64,000 nucleotides of DNA from Variovorax paradoxus. Lineage in GTDB: Bacteria; Pseudomonadota; Gammaproteobacteria; Burkholderiales; Burkholderiaceae_C. The translations under genes and the position numbers were made by a program. The notes below the pieces were generated by a model. It was not told the origin of the DNA and did no database searches. It saw nothing but the letters and a program-made list of their open reading frames with translations. The first letter of the stretch is position 1, and every line of letters begins with the position of its first letter. Positions 43,928 through 52,974 of the stretch are shown piece by piece. Location of the stretch: contig NZ_LR743507.1 in the NCBI RefSeq assembly GCF_902712855.1, forward strand, positions 3,148,001-3,212,000, written 5' to 3'.

Positions 43928-43931
<4 letters not shown>
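42522..43931 (-). CDS. URC4/urg3-family uracil-catabolism protein (DUF1688)
   Basis: URC4/urg3 proteins (DUF1688) are required for uracil catabolism by the URC pathway in the yeast Lachancea kluyveri and occur in bacterial operons with a GTP-cyclohydrolase-II homologue. The enzyme reaction is not established, to my knowledge. The 469-residue product has the typical VPRNxW-like start in the form RYPWDTIPYHSRWRHFEAGG, and blocks HYTESSTGERFTRSEGLGVA and NGWMPFHKLSQWLTYSLLEP. The ATG overlaps the upstream stop (ATGA). A 45-residue low-complexity N-terminal extension precedes the conserved part. Confidence 0.87.
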
Positions 43932-45289
<1,358 letters not shown>

Positions 45290-45752
45290 TGGTGGCCCTC
45301 AAAAAATGCAATGTACCGACCGCCCGCGCGCCTTGCAAGCCGCGCGGGGACGGACAACACCGCGTCCGGTGCACGGCCCGCGCCGCGACGCGCAGGGCTC
45401 AGGCCGCAACAGGCGCAGCCCGCAGGCATTGCCGCCGAGGTACCCGGCGTGCAGCACAGGTCCGGCTTTTCGACGCCGCTGCCGTGCAGGCGAGCGGGCG
45501 GCGGCTCGCGCCCCGGGCCGGGCGTGCACTGCTCGAACACCCGCAGGCCGCCAGGAGGGATCGCCATGCGGACGATGTGCACCGCTTCCAGTGCCGGGCA
45601 GATCCGGGGCGAAACCCGTTCGCTGGACACGCGCGCTCGTTCCTTCCTGTTTCGGGGGCGTGGGGTCAGGGCGAGCTTAGCCCAGCGCTTGCCGCCGCTC
45701 ACGGCACAATCCGGCAGGACTTTTTTTGACAAGGCTGTAACCGGCCGACCGG
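45290..45752. other. 463-bp gap without a confident gene, holding divergent promoters
   Basis: This stretch separates the divergent URC1-like and sigma-factor genes and should contain both promoters, but no convincing -35/-10 pair was found. TTGACA at 45726-45731 lies too near the sigma-factor ATG to serve it. A minus-strand reading frame from ATG 45566 has G/C-rich third positions and a Cys-rich stretch (CCTPGTSAAMPAGCACCG) and runs 100 bp into the URC1-like gene before stopping at 45187. It may be a small unknown gene, a decayed remnant or chance in GC-rich sequence. Confidence 0.45.
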
Positions 45753-46343
45753 ATGGCACGAAACAACCTAGGCAGCAGGACGAATCCGAGCGACGCTGAA
45801 GTGGCGCTGCGCAGCCTGTTCCTTCGCGGCCTCGATGGCGACGCGAAGGCATACCGGGACTTCCTGCAGCAGCTGAGCGCGCACCTGCGCGCCTTTCTGG
45901 GCAAGCGGCTTTTCGGCTGGCCCGATGAAGTGGAAGACCTCGTCCAGGAATGCCTGCTCGCCATGCACAACCAGCGCCATACCTACCAGAGCGACCAGCC
46001 GCTGACGGCCTGGGTGCACGCCATCGCGCGCTACAAGATGATCGACCTGCTGCGCGCCAAGTCGGTGCGCGACGACCTGCATGACCCGCTGGACGACGAC
46101 CTCGCCGTGTTCGCCGAGTCAGCCGAGGAAGCGAGCGACGCCAGGCGCGACCTCGGCGGCCTGCTCGAGACGCTGCCCGAACGGCAGCGCCTGCCGATCG
46201 TGCACGTGAAGATCGAGGGGCTTTCGGTGGCCGAGACCGCGAACCTCACGGGCATGTCGGAGTCGGCCGTCAAGGTCGGCATCCACCGAGGCCTGAAGGC
46301 GCTGGCCGCCCGCTTCGGAAACCGCTGGGGGGAGGCCGCATGA
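45753..46343 (+). CDS. ECF-family RNA polymerase sigma factor
   Basis: This 196-residue sigma-70 family member has region 2 (about 30-105: FLGKRLFGWPDEVEDLVQEC and PLTAWVHAIARYKMIDLLRA) and region 4 (about 135-190: LPERQRLPIVHVKIEGLSVA with MSESAVKVGIHRGLKAL). It has no extra domains. The gene overlaps a membrane anti-sigma gene by four bases (ATGA), the usual sigma/anti-sigma coupling. Its targets are unknown; NrsF-linked ECF factors in other proteobacteria respond to redox or metal stress. A good ribosome site is not evident before the ATG at 45753. Confidence 0.92.
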   Translation: MARNNLGSRTNPSDAEVALRSLFLRGLDGDAKAYRDFLQQLSAHLRAFLGKRLFGWPDEVEDLVQECLLAMHNQRHTYQSDQPLTAWVHAIARYKMIDLLRAKSVRDDLHDPLDDDLAVFAESAEEASDARRDLGGLLETLPERQRLPIVHVKIEGLSVAETANLTGMSESAVKVGIHRGLKALAARFGNRWGEAA

Positions 46344-46981
46344 AGACCGACGACCTCGTCGCGATGCTCGCCACCGGCGACGTCGCCGTGCCGCGCCGAG
46401 CCGCCAGCCGGCGCCTTCGCTGGGCCTTGCTGGCGGGCGTGCCGGTGTCGCTGCTGATCCTGTTCGCCGAGTACGGCATGCGGCGCGACATCGTGCAGGC
46501 CATGTTCTGGCCGATGTTCTGGGTCAAGGTGCTGTTTCCGCTGTGCATTGCCGCGGCCGGCTATGTGGCGGTGCATCGGCTTGCGCGGCCCGGCGTGGCG
46601 GTGCGTCGGGCCTGGCTCGGTGCGGCGCTGCCGGTGCTGGGCATCTGGGCGCTGGCGGCCATTGCCTGGTTCACCATGCAGACCGACGACCGCATGCCGT
46701 CGCTGATGGGGCAGTCGTGGCGCATCTGCGCGGCCAGCATCGGGCTGATGGCGCTGCCCGTGTTCGCGGCCACGCTGGTGGCGCTGAAGGGCATGGCGCC
46801 CACGCGGCCCGCGCTGGCCGGCGCCGCGGCCGGGGCGCTTGCGGGCGGCGTGGGGGCCTCGGTGTATGCGTTGCACTGCATGGAGCTCACCGCGCCGTTC
46901 CTGGCCGTGTGGTACGTGAGCGGCATCGCGGTGCCGGTGCTGGTCGGCGTCGTGCTGGGGCCGCGCCTGCTGCGCTGGTAG
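46340..46981 (+). CDS. NrsF-type (DUF1109) membrane anti-sigma factor
   Basis: This 213-residue protein has an N-terminal cytoplasmic stretch (MKTDDLVAMLATGDVAVPRR) of the kind that binds the sigma factor, then six predicted membrane helices. This matches the DUF1109/NrsF family. Cysteines in or near the membrane helices (PLCIAAAG, WRICAAS, ALHCMEL) could be redox sensors, as suggested for NrsF relatives. It overlaps the sigma-factor gene and probably holds that factor inactive at the membrane. Confidence 0.88.
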   Translation: MKTDDLVAMLATGDVAVPRRAASRRLRWALLAGVPVSLLILFAEYGMRRDIVQAMFWPMFWVKVLFPLCIAAAGYVAVHRLARPGVAVRRAWLGAALPVLGIWALAAIAWFTMQTDDRMPSLMGQSWRICAASIGLMALPVFAATLVALKGMAPTRPALAGAAAGALAGGVGASVYALHCMELTAPFLAVWYVSGIAVPVLVGVVLGPRLLRW

Positions 46982-47012
46982 GCGGCGCTCGTTTCGCGTC
47001 GCCCGTGCTTCG

Positions 47013-48530
47013 TCAGCGCTTTTTGCTGCCGAAGATCCCGCCCAGCACGCCGCGCAGGATTTCCTTTCCCACCGACGTGCCCATGGTGCGCACGGCCGAC
47101 TTGGCCATGGTCTGCACCAGGCCGTCGTGCTTGGCGCCGCGCGGGCCGGTGGTGCCGAACAGCATGTCGTTGAGCATGCCGCCCATGCCGGAGCCCGATG
47201 CTTCCGCGCCGGGCTTGCCGCCTGCCGGCGTTCCGGCCGGTGCCGCGGGCGCGCTGTCGGCGCGGCCCTTGAGTTTTTCGTAGGCCGATTCGCGGTCGAC
47301 CGCCTTCTCGTACACGCCCGCCACCAGCGAGCCGGCAATCAATGCCTGGCGCTGGTCCGGCGTGATCGGCCCGAGCTGGCTGGCCGGCGGCAGCACGAAC
47401 ACGCGCTCGGTCACGCTCGGGCGGCCCTTGTCGTCGAGGAAGCTCACCAGTGCCTCGCCGACCGCCAGTTCGGTGATGGCCGTCTCGATGTCCAGCCCCG
47501 GCTTCTGGCGCATGGTGCTGGCGGCGGCCTTCACCGCCTTCTGGTCGCGCGGCGTGAAGGCGCGCAGCGCATGCTGCACGCGGTTGCCGAGCTGGGCGAG
47601 CACCGAATCGGGGATGTCCAGCGGGTTCTGGGTGACGAAATACACGCCCACGCCCTTGGAACGCACAAGGCGCACCACGAGCTCGATGCGCTCGACCAGC
47701 GCCTTGGGCGCTTCGTTGAAGAGCAGGTGGGCTTCGTCGAAGAAGAAGGCCAGCTTGGGCTGCTCGGGGTCGCCCACTTCGGGCAACTGTTCGAACAGCT
47801 CCGAGAGCATCCACAGCAGAAAGGTGGCGTACAGCCGCGGCGAGTTCATGAGCTTGTCGGCCGCCAGGATGTTGACGACACCCTTGCCGCCCTCGGTCTG
47901 CATGAAGTCGGCGATGTTGAGCATCGGCTCGCCGAAGAACTTGCCGCCGCCCTGCGTCTCGATCTGCAGCAGGCCGCGCTGGATGGCGCCCACGCTGGCG
48001 GCGCTGATGTTGCCGTACTGCGTGGTGAACTGGCTGGAGTTCTCGCCCACGTACTGCAGCATGGCGCGCAGATCCTTCAGGTCGAGCAGCAGCAGACCGT
48101 TGTCGTCGGCGATCTTGAACACGAGGTTCAGGACGCCGGCCTGCGTGTCGTTCACGTCGAGCATGCGCCCCAGCAGCAGCGGGCCCATGTCGGAAATGGT
48201 GGCGCGCACCGGGTGGCCCTGTTCGCCGAACACGTCCCACAAGGTGACGGGGCAGGCCGAGGGCTCGGGCACTTCGATGCCACGTTCCTTCAGCGTCGCG
48301 GCCAGCTTGCCGCCGATGGCGCCCTTCTGGCTGATGCCGGTCAGGTCGCCCTTGACGTCGGCCATGAACACCGGAACGCCGATGCCGGAGAGCTTCTCTG
48401 CGATGGTCTGGAGCGTGACCGTCTTGCCTGTGCCGGTGGCCCCGGTGATGAGGCCGTGGCGATTCGCCAGGCCGGGAAGAAGTGCACACTCGATGGTGTC
48501 ATGCCGTGCGATCAGAAGAGGGTCGGCCAT
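47013..48530 (-). CDS. HerA-like helicase/ATPase (DUF853 family, YjgR-like)
   Basis: This 505-residue cytoplasmic ATPase of the HerA/FtsK superfamily, DUF853 branch, is similar to E. coli YjgR. Walker A GATGTGKT is at 30-37, VFMADVKGDLTG follows, and Walker B is FFFDEAHLLFNEAP (about 266). QNPLDIPDSVLAQLGNRVQH is a conserved sensor-like block. The C-terminus is Gly/Ala-rich and low complexity. Cellular function is not established for this branch. The ATG is preceded by CGGAGC. It diverges from the lipid operon across 100 bp. Confidence 0.87.
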   Translation of the reverse strand: MADPLLIARHDTIECALLPGLANRHGLITGATGTGKTVTLQTIAEKLSGIGVPVFMADVKGDLTGISQKGAIGGKLAATLKERGIEVPEPSACPVTLWDVFGEQGHPVRATISDMGPLLLGRMLDVNDTQAGVLNLVFKIADDNGLLLLDLKDLRAMLQYVGENSSQFTTQYGNISAASVGAIQRGLLQIETQGGGKFFGEPMLNIADFMQTEGGKGVVNILAADKLMNSPRLYATFLLWMLSELFEQLPEVGDPEQPKLAFFFDEAHLLFNEAPKALVERIELVVRLVRSKGVGVYFVTQNPLDIPDSVLAQLGNRVQHALRAFTPRDQKAVKAAASTMRQKPGLDIETAITELAVGEALVSFLDDKGRPSVTERVFVLPPASQLGPITPDQRQALIAGSLVAGVYEKAVDRESAYEKLKGRADSAPAAPAGTPAGGKPGAEASGSGMGGMLNDMLFGTTGPRGAKHDGLVQTMAKSAVRTMGTSVGKEILRGVLGGIFGSKKR

Positions 48531-48580
48531 GGGGTGCTCCGGGTCGTATCGAAAGGGGCAGTCTAATCAAGCGGCACTCC

Positions 48581-48586
48581 TATAAT
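48581..48586 (+). promoter_or_regulatory. Probable -10 of the lipid-operon promoter
   Basis: A perfect TATAAT lies in the 100-bp divergent gap, 45 bp before the ACP start. No good -35 is seen 16-18 bp upstream, which suggests an activated or weak promoter. Confidence 0.55.
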
Positions 48587-48619
48587 CCACGGCCGCACGG
48601 TAGTTCAGGAAAAAGTTTT

Positions 48620-48625
48620 AGGAGG
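48620..48625 (+). promoter_or_regulatory. Strong ribosome-binding site that fixes a TTG start
   Basis: AGGAGG is followed by five T and then TTG at 48631, ideal spacing. It decides the ACP start, since no in-frame ATG begins the domain. Confidence 0.85.
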
Positions 48626-48630
48626 TTTTT

Positions 48631-48942
48631 TTGTCATCGACTGCTCAGCCCCCCATTCCCGCCTCTGGTGACGCATCCGAACAGTCGCCAATCGAAAAAG
48701 AGCTGGCCGTGCTGCTCGTGAACGCGCTGAACCTCGAGGTCGCGCCCGAGGACATCGTGCCCACCGATCCGCTCTACGGCGAAGGCCTGGGCCTCGATTC
48801 GATCGACATCCTCGAAGTGGCGCTCGAAGTCTCCCGCCGCTACGGCTTCCAGCTGCGCTCGGACGACGAGCGCAACCAGCAGATCTTCCAGTCGCTGCGC
48901 ACGCTTGCGACCCACGTCGCCGAGCACCGCGTCGCCACCTGA
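48631..48942 (+). CDS. Acyl carrier protein
   Basis: This 103-residue acyl carrier protein has a phosphopantetheine site GLGLDSIDILE with Ser57. It differs from fatty-acid ACP by a 20-residue Pro/Ser/Ala N-terminal tail and a sequence typical of carriers in aryl-polyene (APE) and xanthomonadin-type clusters. The TTG start is supported by the AGGAGG site. It opens a ten-gene plus-strand operon. Most APE clusters contain two ACPs; only one is present here. Confidence 0.9.
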   Translation: MSSTAQPPIPASGDASEQSPIEKELAVLLVNALNLEVAPEDIVPTDPLYGEGLGLDSIDILEVALEVSRRYGFQLRSDDERNQQIFQSLRTLATHVAEHRVAT

Positions 48943-48947
48943 GCCCC

Positions 48948-49592
48948 ATGTCGCGATGGCGAATAGCACTCCTTCTGGTGGTAGGGGTGGCTTATGCCGG
49001 CCTCTCTCACTGGATGACTGTGTTCCACCCCACGGCGCCTTGGGCGGTGGTGGTGCTGCTCGGTCCGCTGTGGCTCGCCGTCATGGGCTTTTCCGCAAGC
49101 TGGTTCGGCCGCTGGGGCTTTGCCGTCACGGCCGTGCTGGGCCTGGGCGGCGTGGCACTCGTCTTCCTCGGTGAGGCCGGCGATCCCAACCGGCTGTACG
49201 TGCTGCAGCACGTGGCGATCAATACCGCGCTGTGCGGATGGTTCGGTTCCACGCTGCGCGGCCGCGGCCTGCCGCTGATCACCCAGTTCGCGCAGCGCGT
49301 GCACCCGCTCAGGGGGCACATGCTTTCCTACACGACGCAGCTGACGCGCATCTGGACCGCGTTTTTCGCACTCGTGGTGGTGGCGTCGCTCGCGATCTAT
49401 TTCACCCGGCCGTTCTCCGACTGGTCGCTGTTCTCGAACGTGCTGTGTCCCGTGATGGTCGCGCTGCTGTTCGTGGGCGAGCACCTGGTGCGGTACCGGC
49501 TGCATCCCGAATTCGAACGCACCCGGCTGGTCGATGCCGTGCGCGCGTTCTACGGCACATCGTCGGTGGATTCCAACGCCGGCGGCCGATGA
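48948..49592 (+). CDS. COG4648-type membrane protein
   Basis: This 214-residue integral membrane protein (about five helices) matches the COG4648 family found as a fixed member of aryl-polyene clusters; its function is unknown. It opens MSRWRIALLLVVGVAYAGLS and contains QHVAINTALCGWFGSTLRGR and the FERTRLVDAVRAFYG end. It lies five bases after the ACP stop and 16 bp before the ligase start. Confidence 0.85.
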   Translation: MSRWRIALLLVVGVAYAGLSHWMTVFHPTAPWAVVVLLGPLWLAVMGFSASWFGRWGFAVTAVLGLGGVALVFLGEAGDPNRLYVLQHVAINTALCGWFGSTLRGRGLPLITQFAQRVHPLRGHMLSYTTQLTRIWTAFFALVVVASLAIYFTRPFSDWSLFSNVLCPVMVALLFVGEHLVRYRLHPEFERTRLVDAVRAFYGTSSVDSNAGGR

Positions 49593-49608
49593 CACAGGCG
49601 TTGCCCGC

Positions 49609-51336
49609 GTGACGACAGACTCCTCGACCACCGAAACCGGCGGCCTCCTGCCGCTGCTCGCAGACCGCGATCCCGATGCGCCGCTGGCCTGGCGCGCGGG
49701 CTCGCCGGTGAGCACACGGCAGTACCTGGCCGACGTGGCCCGCTTCGCGCCCACGCTGCCGGCTCAAGGACCGGCCGTGAACCTCTGCGTCGACCGCTAC
49801 GCCTTCGCGGTGAGTCTTGGCGCCGCCATGGTGCGCGGCCATGCCAGCCTGCTGCCGCCCGACGCGCGGCCCGACACGCTGGCGCGACTGGTCGAGACGG
49901 GCGGGCCGAACCTCTTCGCGCTCACCGACGATCCGAAGCTCCAGACCCCCGGCATGCATCGGGTGCTGATCGAGGACCGATCGAGCCTCGAAGGCGACAC
50001 GGGCGCCGTGGTGCCGCAGGTTGACGGCGCCATGCACGCGGTGAGCCTGCTGACCTCGGGATCGACCGGCGTGCCGCAGCCGCATGCCAAGACCTGGCGC
50101 ACTCTGGTGGGCGACGTGGCCGTGGCCGTCGAGCGCCTGTGCCGTGTGCTCGGCCGGCCCACGCTCGAAGGCCTGACGCTGGTCGCGACCGTGCCGGTGC
50201 AGCACAGCTACGGACTCGAATCGTCGGCACTGCTGGCCATGCTCGGCGGCGCGGCGTTCGAAAGCAGCCGTCCCTTCTTTCCGGCCGACGTCGCGCAGAC
50301 GCTGGCTTCGGTGCCACGCCCGCGTGCGCTGGTGACCACACCGTTCCACCTGAAGACACTGCTGCTGTCGGGCATCGCACTGCCGCCGGTCGACCTGATC
50401 CTGTCGGCCACCGCGCCGCTGTCGCCGCAGCTCGCGCAGCAGGCCGAACAGGCCATGGGCGCGGTGCTGCTCGAGATCTACGGCAGCACCGAGTCGGGCC
50501 AGGTGGCCACGCGCCGCACCACCGACAGCGAGATCTGGGAAACCTTCGGCGAGATCCGCGTGCACGCCGAGCCCTCGGCCGACGGCGGGCCCGAGCGCTT
50601 CATCTTCCAGGGCGACTTCATGCCCGAGCCGACACCCATGGCCGACGTGCTCGAGCTGCTCGACGAGCGCCGCTTCCGCCTGTTCGGCCGCGCCAACGAC
50701 CTGATCCACGTCGCCGGCCGGCGCAGTTCGCTGGCGCACCTGAACTTCCACCTGAACAGCATTCCCGGCGTGGACGACGGCGCCTTCTGGCTGCCCGACG
50801 AGGTGGCCGATGGCGTGGTGCGGCCGGTGGCGTTCGTGGTGGCGCCCACGCTGGGCGCGGGCGAGATCATCGCGGCGCTGCGCCAGCGGCTCGAGGCCGT
50901 CTTTGTGCCGCGCCGCGTGGTGCAGGTGAAGGCTTTCCCGCGCGAGGGCACGGGCAAGCTCACGGTGCGGGCGCTGCGCGAATTCGCGCTGGCCCAGCTC
51001 GCCGAAGACGACACGCCGGTGCAGATGGTCCATGCCGTGCCGGCCGACCACCCGGTGTTCGCCGGCCACTTCCCTGGGCAGCCGTTGCTGCCGGGTGCGC
51101 TGGTGCTGGCCGAGGTGATGGAAGCCATTCACCGGGTGCCGGCGCTCACGGCGCGCCTGGGCGCCAACCCCACGCTCGCCGCCGCGAAGTTCCTCGCGCC
51201 GGTGCGCCCGGGCAGCAGCCTGTCGATCGAACTGCATCCCGAGCCGGGTGCCGCCCGCGGTGTTCGTTTCGACGTTCGCTGCGACGGCGTCGTGGCTGTC
51301 ACCGGCCGATGGACTGCCGTGCAAGACTCCGCGTGA
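49609..51336 (+). CDS. AMP-ligase/3-hydroxyacyl-ACP dehydratase fusion
   Basis: This 575-residue protein fuses two activities. Residues about 1-455 form an acyl-AMP ligase with the core motif LLTSGSTGVPQPHAKTW (about 148), LEIYGSTESGQVATRR and the hinge RRFRLFGRANDLIHVAGRR. Residues about 465-575 are a FabZ-like hotdog dehydratase with HPVFAGHFPGQPLLPG (about 481), carrying the catalytic-region His and the FPG turn. In aryl-polyene clusters ligase and dehydratase are usually separate genes; fusions also occur, from memory. The ligase probably loads an acyl or aryl starter on the ACP. The start is GTG at 49609, since nearby ATGs are out of frame. Confidence 0.88.
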   Translation: MTTDSSTTETGGLLPLLADRDPDAPLAWRAGSPVSTRQYLADVARFAPTLPAQGPAVNLCVDRYAFAVSLGAAMVRGHASLLPPDARPDTLARLVETGGPNLFALTDDPKLQTPGMHRVLIEDRSSLEGDTGAVVPQVDGAMHAVSLLTSGSTGVPQPHAKTWRTLVGDVAVAVERLCRVLGRPTLEGLTLVATVPVQHSYGLESSALLAMLGGAAFESSRPFFPADVAQTLASVPRPRALVTTPFHLKTLLLSGIALPPVDLILSATAPLSPQLAQQAEQAMGAVLLEIYGSTESGQVATRRTTDSEIWETFGEIRVHAEPSADGGPERFIFQGDFMPEPTPMADVLELLDERRFRLFGRANDLIHVAGRRSSLAHLNFHLNSIPGVDDGAFWLPDEVADGVVRPVAFVVAPTLGAGEIIAALRQRLEAVFVPRRVVQVKAFPREGTGKLTVRALREFALAQLAEDDTPVQMVHAVPADHPVFAGHFPGQPLLPGALVLAEVMEAIHRVPALTARLGANPTLAAAKFLAPVRPGSSLSIELHPEPGAARGVRFDVRCDGVVAVTGRWTAVQDSA

Positions 51337-52346
51337 TGAAACACACAGACGCCGAGGCACGCGCCGTGGACGAGGCGGCCCGCACCGGCCCCTTGCCGCA
51401 CAAGGGCGAGGGCGACTGGGCCCACGCGCCCGAGCGCAGCAACATGCTCGCGCTGCGCTTCATCGTGTTCATGGCGCTGTTCTTCGGGCGCCACATCACG
51501 CGGCTGCTGTTGCCGCCGATCGCGTTGTACTTCCTGCTGTTCGCACCGGCACAGCGTCGCCACATCAAGCGCTACCTGTTCCGCGCCATCGGGCCGAACG
51601 CGGGCTGGCTGGACGGCTTCCGGCTGCTGCATGCCTTCTCGTCGACCGTGCTCGACCGCGTCTACTTCCTGCGCGGGCGCATGGACCTTTTCAAGGTCGA
51701 GATCGAGGGCAACGGCCCGCTCGACGCCGAGCTGGCGGGCGGGCGGGGCGCGTTCCTGCTCGGTGCGCACGTCGGCAGCTTCGAGGCCCTGGGCGCGTGC
51801 AAGCAGCAGACGCACCAGCGCGACATGCGCCTGGCGATGCTCATGTATCCGGACAACGCACAGCGCATCACCGGCATCCTCAACGCCATCGCCGTGCCCG
51901 AACTGCGGCCTCACGTGATCGCGCTGGGCCGCCCGCACTCGATGCTCGCGTTGCGCGACTGGCTCGACGGCGGCGGCATGGGCGGCATGCTGGCCGACCG
52001 GACGCTGCCGGGTAGCGAAGACCAGCCCGAACAACAGCGCGGCAACAACATCGTGCTGCCGTTCCTCGGGCAGCCTGCCGTCTTCAACGACGGGCCTTTC
52101 CGTCTTGCGGCGCTGCTGCGCCGGAAGGTGTTCTTCATGGCAGGGCTTTACGACGGAGGCGGGCGATACCATGTCCGGTTCGATCCGCTGGCCGATTTCG
52201 GCGAGCGGGCCTCCAGCCCGGCGGAGCGCGAGGAGCGCATCCGTGCCGCGGTCCAGGCCTATGTGTCGCGCCTGGAGGCACTCTGCCGTGCGTACCCCTA
52301 CAACTGGTTCAACTTTCATGATTTCTGGCTCGAAGACGCGCCTTGA
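51336..52346 (+). CDS. LpxL/HtrB-like lysophospholipid acyltransferase
   Basis: This 336-residue membrane acyltransferase is of the HtrB/LpxL superfamily. A hydrophobic anchor lies at about 38-70 (LRFIVFMALFFGRHIT and LLLPPIALYFLLFAP). The catalytic motif HX4E is GAHVGSFEA (about 143-151). It probably transfers the ACP-bound polyene or fatty chain to a lipid head group. In aryl-polyene clusters this activity is often fused to a glycosyltransferase; here only the acyltransferase is present. The ATG overlaps the ligase stop (TGATG). Confidence 0.88.
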   Translation: MKHTDAEARAVDEAARTGPLPHKGEGDWAHAPERSNMLALRFIVFMALFFGRHITRLLLPPIALYFLLFAPAQRRHIKRYLFRAIGPNAGWLDGFRLLHAFSSTVLDRVYFLRGRMDLFKVEIEGNGPLDAELAGGRGAFLLGAHVGSFEALGACKQQTHQRDMRLAMLMYPDNAQRITGILNAIAVPELRPHVIALGRPHSMLALRDWLDGGGMGGMLADRTLPGSEDQPEQQRGNNIVLPFLGQPAVFNDGPFRLAALLRRKVFFMAGLYDGGGRYHVRFDPLADFGERASSPAEREERIRAAVQAYVSRLEALCRAYPYNWFNFHDFWLEDAP

Positions 52347-52974
52347 CTGGCTTTGCAAGGCACTCGTGCTGGCGCTGGCACTGTGTGCCGTGCCGGCCTG
52401 GGCGGCATTCGACCTGCCCGAACTGATGGGCCTGCTGGCCAAGCAGAAGAGCGGCGAGGCCCGCTTCACCGAACAGCGCTTCGTGCACGGCCTCGAGGGC
52501 CCGCTCGACGCCAGCGGCACGCTCAGCTTCGACGCACCCGACAAGCTGGTGCGACGCACGCTGTCGCCGCGCATCGAGACCATGGCGGTGGAGGGCAACA
52601 CGCTCACGCTGTCGCGCGGCGGCCGCAACCGCACGCTCGCGCTCGACAGCATGCCCGAGCTGCTGGGCCTGGTCGAAGCCATGCGCGGCACGCTCACCGG
52701 CGACGGCGCCACGCTGCAGCGCTACTTCAAGACCACGGTGACCGGCTCGACCGCCAAATGGACGCTCGACCTCGTGCCGCTCGACAGCCGCCTTGCCGCA
52801 CAAGTGCGAAGCATGCGCATCAGCGGCCGTTCGAGCGAAGTGCTCGGGCTCGAGATGGAGTTCGTCGGTGGCGACCGCTCCTCGATGAACATCACGCCGG
52901 GTGCCGTGGCAGCGGCGCCCGCCGTGCCTGCCACCGCGGCCCCGTCCGGTACGTCCGGGCGCACCGCGCCGTGA
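52318..52974 (+). CDS. LolA-like outer-membrane lipoprotein/lipid carrier
   Basis: This 218-residue periplasmic protein has a Sec signal (about 1-29, LALALCAVPAWAAF) and a LolA-fold domain (GLLAKQKSGEARFTEQRF, then GTLSFDAPDKLVRRTLSPRI). This paralogue group of APE clusters is proposed to carry the finished lipid to the outer membrane. It overlaps the acyltransferase 3' end by 29 bp. The C-terminus is an Ala/Pro/Thr tail. The next gene starts with overlapping GTGA. Confidence 0.85.
   Translation: MISGSKTRLDWLCKALVLALALCAVPAWAAFDLPELMGLLAKQKSGEARFTEQRFVHGLEGPLDASGTLSFDAPDKLVRRTLSPRIETMAVEGNTLTLSRGGRNRTLALDSMPELLGLVEAMRGTLTGDGATLQRYFKTTVTGSTAKWTLDLVPLDSRLAAQVRSMRISGRSSEVLGLEMEFVGGDRSSMNITPGAVAAAPAVPATAAPSGTSGRTAP

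Noticed and set aside
45726..45731. TTGACA as the -35 of the sigma-factor promoter
   Set aside because: It is only about 22 bp before the ATG and no -10 can fit before the start codon.
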